Origin: Sisyra terminalis | Lineage: Eukaryota; Arthropoda; Insecta; Neuroptera; Sisyridae | Length of the DNA stretch: 64,000 bases | Reading direction: 5' to 3' | Assembly: GCA_958496175.1 (NCBI GenBank) | Contig: OY292280.1 | Coordinates: forward strand, 12,586,001 to 12,650,000 | In this document: positions 58,571 to 64,000 of the stretch, one piece after another | Position numbering within the stretch: the stretch's first letter is position 1 | How the letters are laid out: each line of letters starts with the position of its first letter | Made by a program: the position numbers and the translations under genes | Notes under the pieces: model-generated | Seen by the model: the letters and a program-made list of their open reading frames with translations, nothing else | Databases searched by the model: none | What the model was told of the DNA's origin: nothing

Positions 58571-59401
58571 GCTTATATGATATTTTAAAGTGGTACCAAA
58601 GACATTTTATGATTAAAATAATTTATCTACTTTGTAAAAATTACATTTTTTTTTCCGAAATCTAAACTAAAATGGCAAGACCAAAAACCTGAAAGAATAT
58701 AAATTCGGTTTTGTATGCTCTTCGAGTTACACAGGATAGCGACGCAAAGTTGTTACTAGAAACATTTTCAATGTTTATCTAAGTGCTTCAAAATTCATTA
58801 ATGCCAAATAAGTTTTTTAAGTTCAAATTCGATAATTTTCATTTCTCCAACTAGTACCAACGAAATATGAGCAAAAATTGATCTAATATGAAGTTAAGAG
58901 AGGAAATGGTACCAAATATATGCCAGAAAGTCGAAGAGCTGTCAAATATTCCTAATTAATTTTAATCGATCGGCCAAATACCCAAAAGTGTTCAAAAACC
59001 GTTAACAGATAGAATTCTATGCTGTAACATGGTAATGGAGAAGAAAAGCCCTGGAAAAAACCTAATAAATTAAGAGGGTGGAGGTGATATTGCCGTATTC
59101 ACTATAATCGTCCAAAGATAATTCATCGGATTTTTAATTATTTCAATCGTTACCTCAATTACTAAGTGGTACAAAAATTCAAAACTTAAGTGATGTTAAA
59201 AATGTAATTTTTTGATATTGTCCTCAGTAATCAATTGATTTTTACTAAAATGGCATTAAAAATTTGCACACTAGATGTCAAAACGTTGATACTATCGAGG
59301 CTGATTATATCATTGAATTAAAATCAAAATTTGTACCAAATTTGTACCATTTGTGTTTTAATTGTATATTGAAAAAAACGACATTCTTTTCCGGTACACC
59401 T
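58370..59401 (+). repeat. Composite repeat with mariner-like end, copy 2
   Basis: Direct repeat of 47270-48260, e.g. CGAGTTACACAGGATAGCGA and GAATTCTATGCTGTAACATG. Ends AAACGACATTCTTTTCCGGT then ACACCTA, a TTAGGTGTACCGG-type terminus read on minus. Confidence 0.75.
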
Positions 59402-59409
59402 ATTACTTT

Positions 59410-62400
59410 TCAAATGTTATGTGGAGTGATGTGCTACATTCTCCACATATTATAGTTCGGAACTTGGGTTAAAAATTAGGCAACTATTTTGAAAAATATT
59501 TATGAAACATTTTTTTTTTAAATTTGATATGTTCTTATGAAAATACGTGACGTAAGACAATCACTTGTAGTTTGTAATAGCTCAAAACATATGGTTCTGC
59601 CTTTATTGTTTTTAACAATATTATGTGGACTTAAGTGCAATATACTCCACATAAAGAGTTTCAGATTTACGTTAAGGTCTTAATGGAATTATTTTAAAAA
59701 AAAATATGTAATACATGAAAAATACCGAAAATGCTTTAAAAATTATTGACGTAAATCCATTACTTGTATTTTATTATAGCTCAAAACATTTAGTTTCACC
59801 TATATTGCCGTTGAAAATGTTATGTGGAGTTAAATGCAACATACTTCACATAAAGAGTTTCGATTTTACCAAGAAATCAATATTGAATTATTTAAAAAAA
59901 TTTTTTTTTTTTTTTGTTTAATCGAGAAAAATATATAATTGTATTTTAAAAACTTTTAACGTAAAACAATTATTTGTATTTCATAATAATCCAATACACC
60001 CAATGATACCCATATTGCCATTTCAAATGTTATGTGTAGCTATGTTCAATATACCCACACAAATAATTTAAGGTTTGGGTACAAAATCAATAAAGATAAA
60101 AAAATTATCAATTTGAATTTTGCTTTTTAAATTAATAAATTTTACTTATTTTATGAGGTAAATTTGTGACTTAAAGCAATAACTTGTTTTTCATAAGCCA
60201 ATACACTTTATTTTACCCTAACTATCTTTCAAATATTATGTGTAGTTGTGTGCAACATACTCCACATAAAAAGTTTCGAAGTTACGTTATAGTCTTTACT
60301 GAATTATTTTATAAAAATTCACATATTTCCTTGTCTACTAAAGAAAAATATATAAATCTGCTTTAAAAATGTTTGACATAAAACCATTATTTGCATTTTG
60401 TAATAACTCAATACCTCCAATGATACCTTATTGTTATTTGAAACGTTACGTGGAGTTGTGTGCAATATACTCCACACAAATAATTCCCGGTTGGGATAAA
60501 CATTTTTTTTTTCTTAATTTTTTACATTTTTTTTTTAAATTAAAAAATACATCATAATTTTGAAAATAAATCTGTGATCAAAAGCAATAGCTTGATTTCA
60601 CAAGCATGTACACTATTTTACCCTATCTTTCAAATATTATGTGGAGTTGTGTGCAACATACTCCACATAATGAGTTTCGATTTTGCATTAAATCTATATT
60701 GATTTTTTTAAAAAAAAACTTTTATTTAATTATATCCTTAATCATTTTTGACTTTAAACAGCAGCTTGGATTTCTTAATAACCCAATATCCGCAATAATA
60801 TCCTTGTAATTTCAGATGTTATGTGGAGTTGTGTGCGACATATTCTACTCAAATTCAAAATTTGGGTAAAATAATTTTTATGGAAAAATCGTAATTAATT
60901 TGACTTTTTCTTTTTAAATTAAGAATTATAACTTATTTTTTAAGGTAAATTTGTAACTTAAAGTGATAGTTTCAATTATACAAGGCAATAGTTACACATA
61001 ATTTTACCCTCATTATGTTCCACATATTATGTGGAGTGATGTGTGATGTACTCCACATAAATAGTTCGAAACTTGGGTAAAAACTTAGATATCTATTTTG
61101 AAAAATAATTATATTTTTTTTAAATATTTGATATTTTGTTAAGAAGTTGTGTATCGTAAAACAACTACTTGTAGTTTGTAATAACTTAAAATATTTTGTT
61201 TCCCTCAATTGTGTTTAAACAATTTATGTGGAGTTGTGTGCTGGATACTCCACATAAAGAGTTTCGGATTTACGTTAAAATTTATATAGGAAAATTTAAA
61301 AAAAAAAATCTATTATTCAAACAAAAAAAATATATAAAATAATCTCTAAAATTTTTGCAATTTGAAATATTTTTGTACTTTTAATAATCCAATGCCTCTA
61401 TTGAAACCCTTATTGTAATATCAAACAAGTAACTAAAGGTATGGGTTATAAAAGCTATATTTAAAAAATATTTTAAATTTGACATTTTTTTCTATTTAAG
61501 AAATTTTATAAGGTAAATATGTGACTTAAAGCCCCAACTTGTATTTCATAAGCCAGTACATTTTATTTTACTCTATCTTTCAATTAATATGTGGAGTTAT
61601 GTGCAACTTATTCCACATAAAGAGTGTCGATTTTTCGTTAAAATCTATATTGAATTTTTGTAAAAAAAAAAACACTTTTTTTATTCAAGAAAAATATTTA
61701 ATTATACGCTTGTAAAATTTTTGACTCAAAACAGTAGCTTGAATTTCCTAATAACCCAACACACCCAAGGATACAAATACTGCAATTTCAAACGTTATGT
61801 GGAGTTGTATGCAACATACCCCACACAAATAGTTCAAAATTTCGTCTAAAAAAATCTTTATTAGATCATTGGTTAAATTGACTTTTTCTTTTTATATTAT
61901 GAAATATAACATAATTTTGAATTTAAATTTGTATCCTTAAGCTATAACTTGTATTTTTCAAGCCATTTCTCACCTTTTTTAACCCAAATATCTTTCAAAC
62001 ATTATGTAGAGTAATGTGCGACATACTCCACACATAAAGTTCTGAACTTCGGTAAAAACTTAGTCTAATATTTTGAAAAATATTTAACTTTTGTATAAAA
62101 ATATTCGATATTTTCTTAAGAAAATGTGTGACCTAACATATTTACTTGTAACTTTTAATAAGTCAAATTATTTAGTTTTACCTAGTCTTTAAACAATATA
62201 AGATTTTTTCGCTGACTTTGAACAGTTATACTGTGTATTCAATATATAGGATATATTGCGGTCCAATTTATGCAGTATGATTTAATATAATACTATATAA
62301 AAATCATACCATAAACATAAATTTGAACAGAAGTTCAAACAATATTTGTGACGTATTGCTCAAATACGTATTTCAAGCAATCTTCTTCAGTGGTCATCAA

Positions 62401-62860
62401 GTAGTTTGGATCACTCCGTAACAGAGGACTACTGAGAAAGATTGTTTGGCAATCGAAATACGTATCTGGGCAATACGTCACGAATATTTTTGTTTAAACT
62501 TCTGTTCAAATTTTTTTGAATTAAAATTAAATCATACTACATAAATTGGACCGCAATATATCCTATATATTGTATACACACTAGTCTTTAAAATTTTTAT
62601 GTGGAATTGTGTGTGACATATTCCACATATGTAATTCAAGATTTGCGTCAAAAAATTTTCTATTTTGAAAAATTATTAACATATTATTTTTCATTCAATA
62701 AGGAAAAATATTTAAGTATACAATATTTTGGAAGAAATTTTGTGTTTTACAGCAGTAACTCGTATTTTGTAATGATCCAAGATACCCACTTACATTCGTA
62801 TTGTCTTCTCAAATGTTATGTGGAGTTATGTGCAACATACCTCACATAAAGAGTCGAGAA
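59410..62860 (+). repeat. Palindrome satellite, main array of about 15 units
   Basis: Palindromes TTATGTGGAGTTGTGTGC..CATACTCCACATAA at about 59417, 59621, 59818, 60030, 60236, 60446, 60638, 60817, 61027, 61224, 61586, 61795, 62000, 62598 and 62815. Spacing is usually 180-215 bp. Spacers repeat TTTACGTTAAAATCTATATT, AAAAATATAT, CAATTACTTGTATTT and CCAATGATACCC in order, giving a monomer of about 205 bp. Interrupted by the Penelope-like element at 62194. Confidence 0.88.
62194..62580 (+). mobile_element. Penelope-like foldback element, intact, 12-bp TSD
   Basis: Target duplication CTAGTCTTTAAA at 62182-62193 and 62581-62592. Starts CAATATAAGATTTTTTCGCT, ends TATATTGTATACACA. Inserted into a satellite unit. 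A stretch of one arm is deleted. Confidence 0.86.
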
Positions 62861-62869
62861 TTTGAGCTT

Positions 62870-64000
62870 AAATTTTTTTCTGATAAATTAAAAAAAAACT
62901 TATAATTATGAAAGTTTGGTGTAAAACTAAAGAGATTTGTTATGATTTAAATTAATTAAAAGATTTTTATGTTGAAATCTTTTATTGAGATGGAATTCGA
63001 TGAAATACAAATGGAAAACACCGCGTGGCTCATTTGATCTATCTAAATATGATCTATAAATATGGCAGTGCGAAACAGTGGGGGGTTAATAGATCAAAGA
63101 TGGCCTGAAACCGACTACAAATCAAGCATAGATCTTCCAATCTTCCACTGATGATTCCGCACGTTTCTAATTTTATTTCAATCGAGAAAATCGAACAGTT
63201 CACTCAACCTACCATCAGAATTTCATCGGTACATCATATAAATTGAAAATGTTATTGAATTGAAAGGGCCAAAATCAATTAAAATTCAATGAGAACAGAA
63301 AAGAAATTACTTGACGAGGTCACCGCCCCGATTCTCCTCCTCCCATGTTTCGATCAAAAAAGATGACTTTTCAAAAAAAAAAACATTTCTAGTTTCCAGT
63401 CGAAATCAACTCAATAATTACAGTCAAATATTAGGGCCATCAATTAGCATCTGTTTGAAGAAAAACATTCCCCAAAATAGATACTAAATGGAGCCAAAAA
63501 TCCAACGATTTTTTCTGTGTAAAATTTTCTAATTATCACTCCTTTCAATTAATTCCGAAAAAATTAGTGATTCTTGATGGATCCATGTCTCGTGTAAATG
63601 GAACGAAGATGAAACGTAAACATCTGAAGAGGTTCGAGGGCATTGCGTAATTGGAATGCAAGAAGCCAGTAATTACTATGCGTACAAAAAAGAGTACGAA
63701 GACCTACGAAAATCTTTAGCATCATACAAATCGAACTGACCGGGAATAAACTCAAATTTTGGAAGGAAATAATTATAGTTCCCACTGATAATTATAGGTT
63801 GTTAGACGAAAAAAATTGGCCAGCAAAGATACCAGCAGCGATGAGATTCCTTCACCAGTAACAGTTTAGAAATGATGTGAACTTCTTTGAACTTGGCATT
63901 ATTTAATTAAAAATCTTCGAGAGATTTAGAACCTTTGAGGAACCACTACAGAAGAACAGTGCCAATCGTACGATAAGTTCATTCTTGCACCAATTTCTAT
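62870..64000. other. No gene seen
   Basis: Leaves the satellite. Less repetitive sequence with no exon, repeat or RNA gene recognised up to the window edge. Confidence 0.45.

Larger units (their letters stand above)
39084..64000 (+). other. Open-ended intron after exon E
   Basis: Begins at the GTAAGT donor of exon E. No continuation exon was recognised, so the intron probably exceeds 24.9 kb. It is dominated by palindrome-bearing satellite units, inverted duplications and MITEs. If the gene instead ended through an unrecognised last exon, part of this would be intergenic. Confidence 0.55.

Noticed and set aside
59410..62860. CRISPR-like spaced palindromic repeats
   Set aside because: Repeats are about 34 bp but the 150-180 bp spacers are homologous to each other, units are diverged and no cas-like genes exist; the host is a eukaryote.

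Overview
The window looks like nuclear DNA of an insect (an arthropod at least; the order cannot be fixed). It is strongly A+T-rich, coding sequence occurs only as short exons with GT-AG introns, and nearly everything else is transposable-element debris, tandem repeats and palindromes. No bacterial operon, rRNA, genuine tRNA or CRISPR array was seen. || The only gene I can support is a plus-strand, multi-exon gene with five coding exons (8173-8409, 8468-8611, 14686-14872, 14947-15071, 38883-39083). All junctions have GT/AG sites, the phases agree (0, 0, 1, 0), and the exons join into one open frame of 298 codons. The product has a Ser/Pro-rich N-terminal part followed by two spectrin-repeat-like helical segments. 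The best family guess is a nesprin/Klarsicht/AKAP6-type spectrin-repeat protein, with insect klarsicht (an outer-nuclear-envelope LINC-complex protein) the leading candidate. This is from motif memory, not a search. The gene's start and end probably lie outside the window. One internal intron is about 23.8 kb, and the final intron runs more than 24.9 kb to the window end. || Layout: 1-8.1 kb holds nested palindromes, hAT-like, SINE and Penelope-like insertions. 8.2-15.1 kb holds four exons plus a pogo-like element and a complete non-autonomous Helitron. 15.1-38.9 kb is one giant intron with many MITEs, each datable by its target duplication, and a CTCCGG-type tandem array directly before the fifth exon. 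39.1-64 kb is intron dominated by a satellite whose roughly 205-bp monomer carries a 34-bp imperfect palindrome; it flips orientation at a large inverted duplication centred near 56.5 kb. || The most interesting signal is a family of about 0.4-kb foldback insertions. Each has two inverted arms, a roughly 35-nt extension on one end only, and a 12-bp target-site duplication seen at five separate loci. The arms carry a hairpin with the hammerhead-like pattern CUGANGA-A-stem-GAAA. A second, sequence-unrelated 218-bp insertion at 6.4 kb has the same architecture, and a third locus at 15.6 kb has the same hairpin. This is best read as non-autonomous Penelope-like elements with degenerate hammerhead-type motifs.
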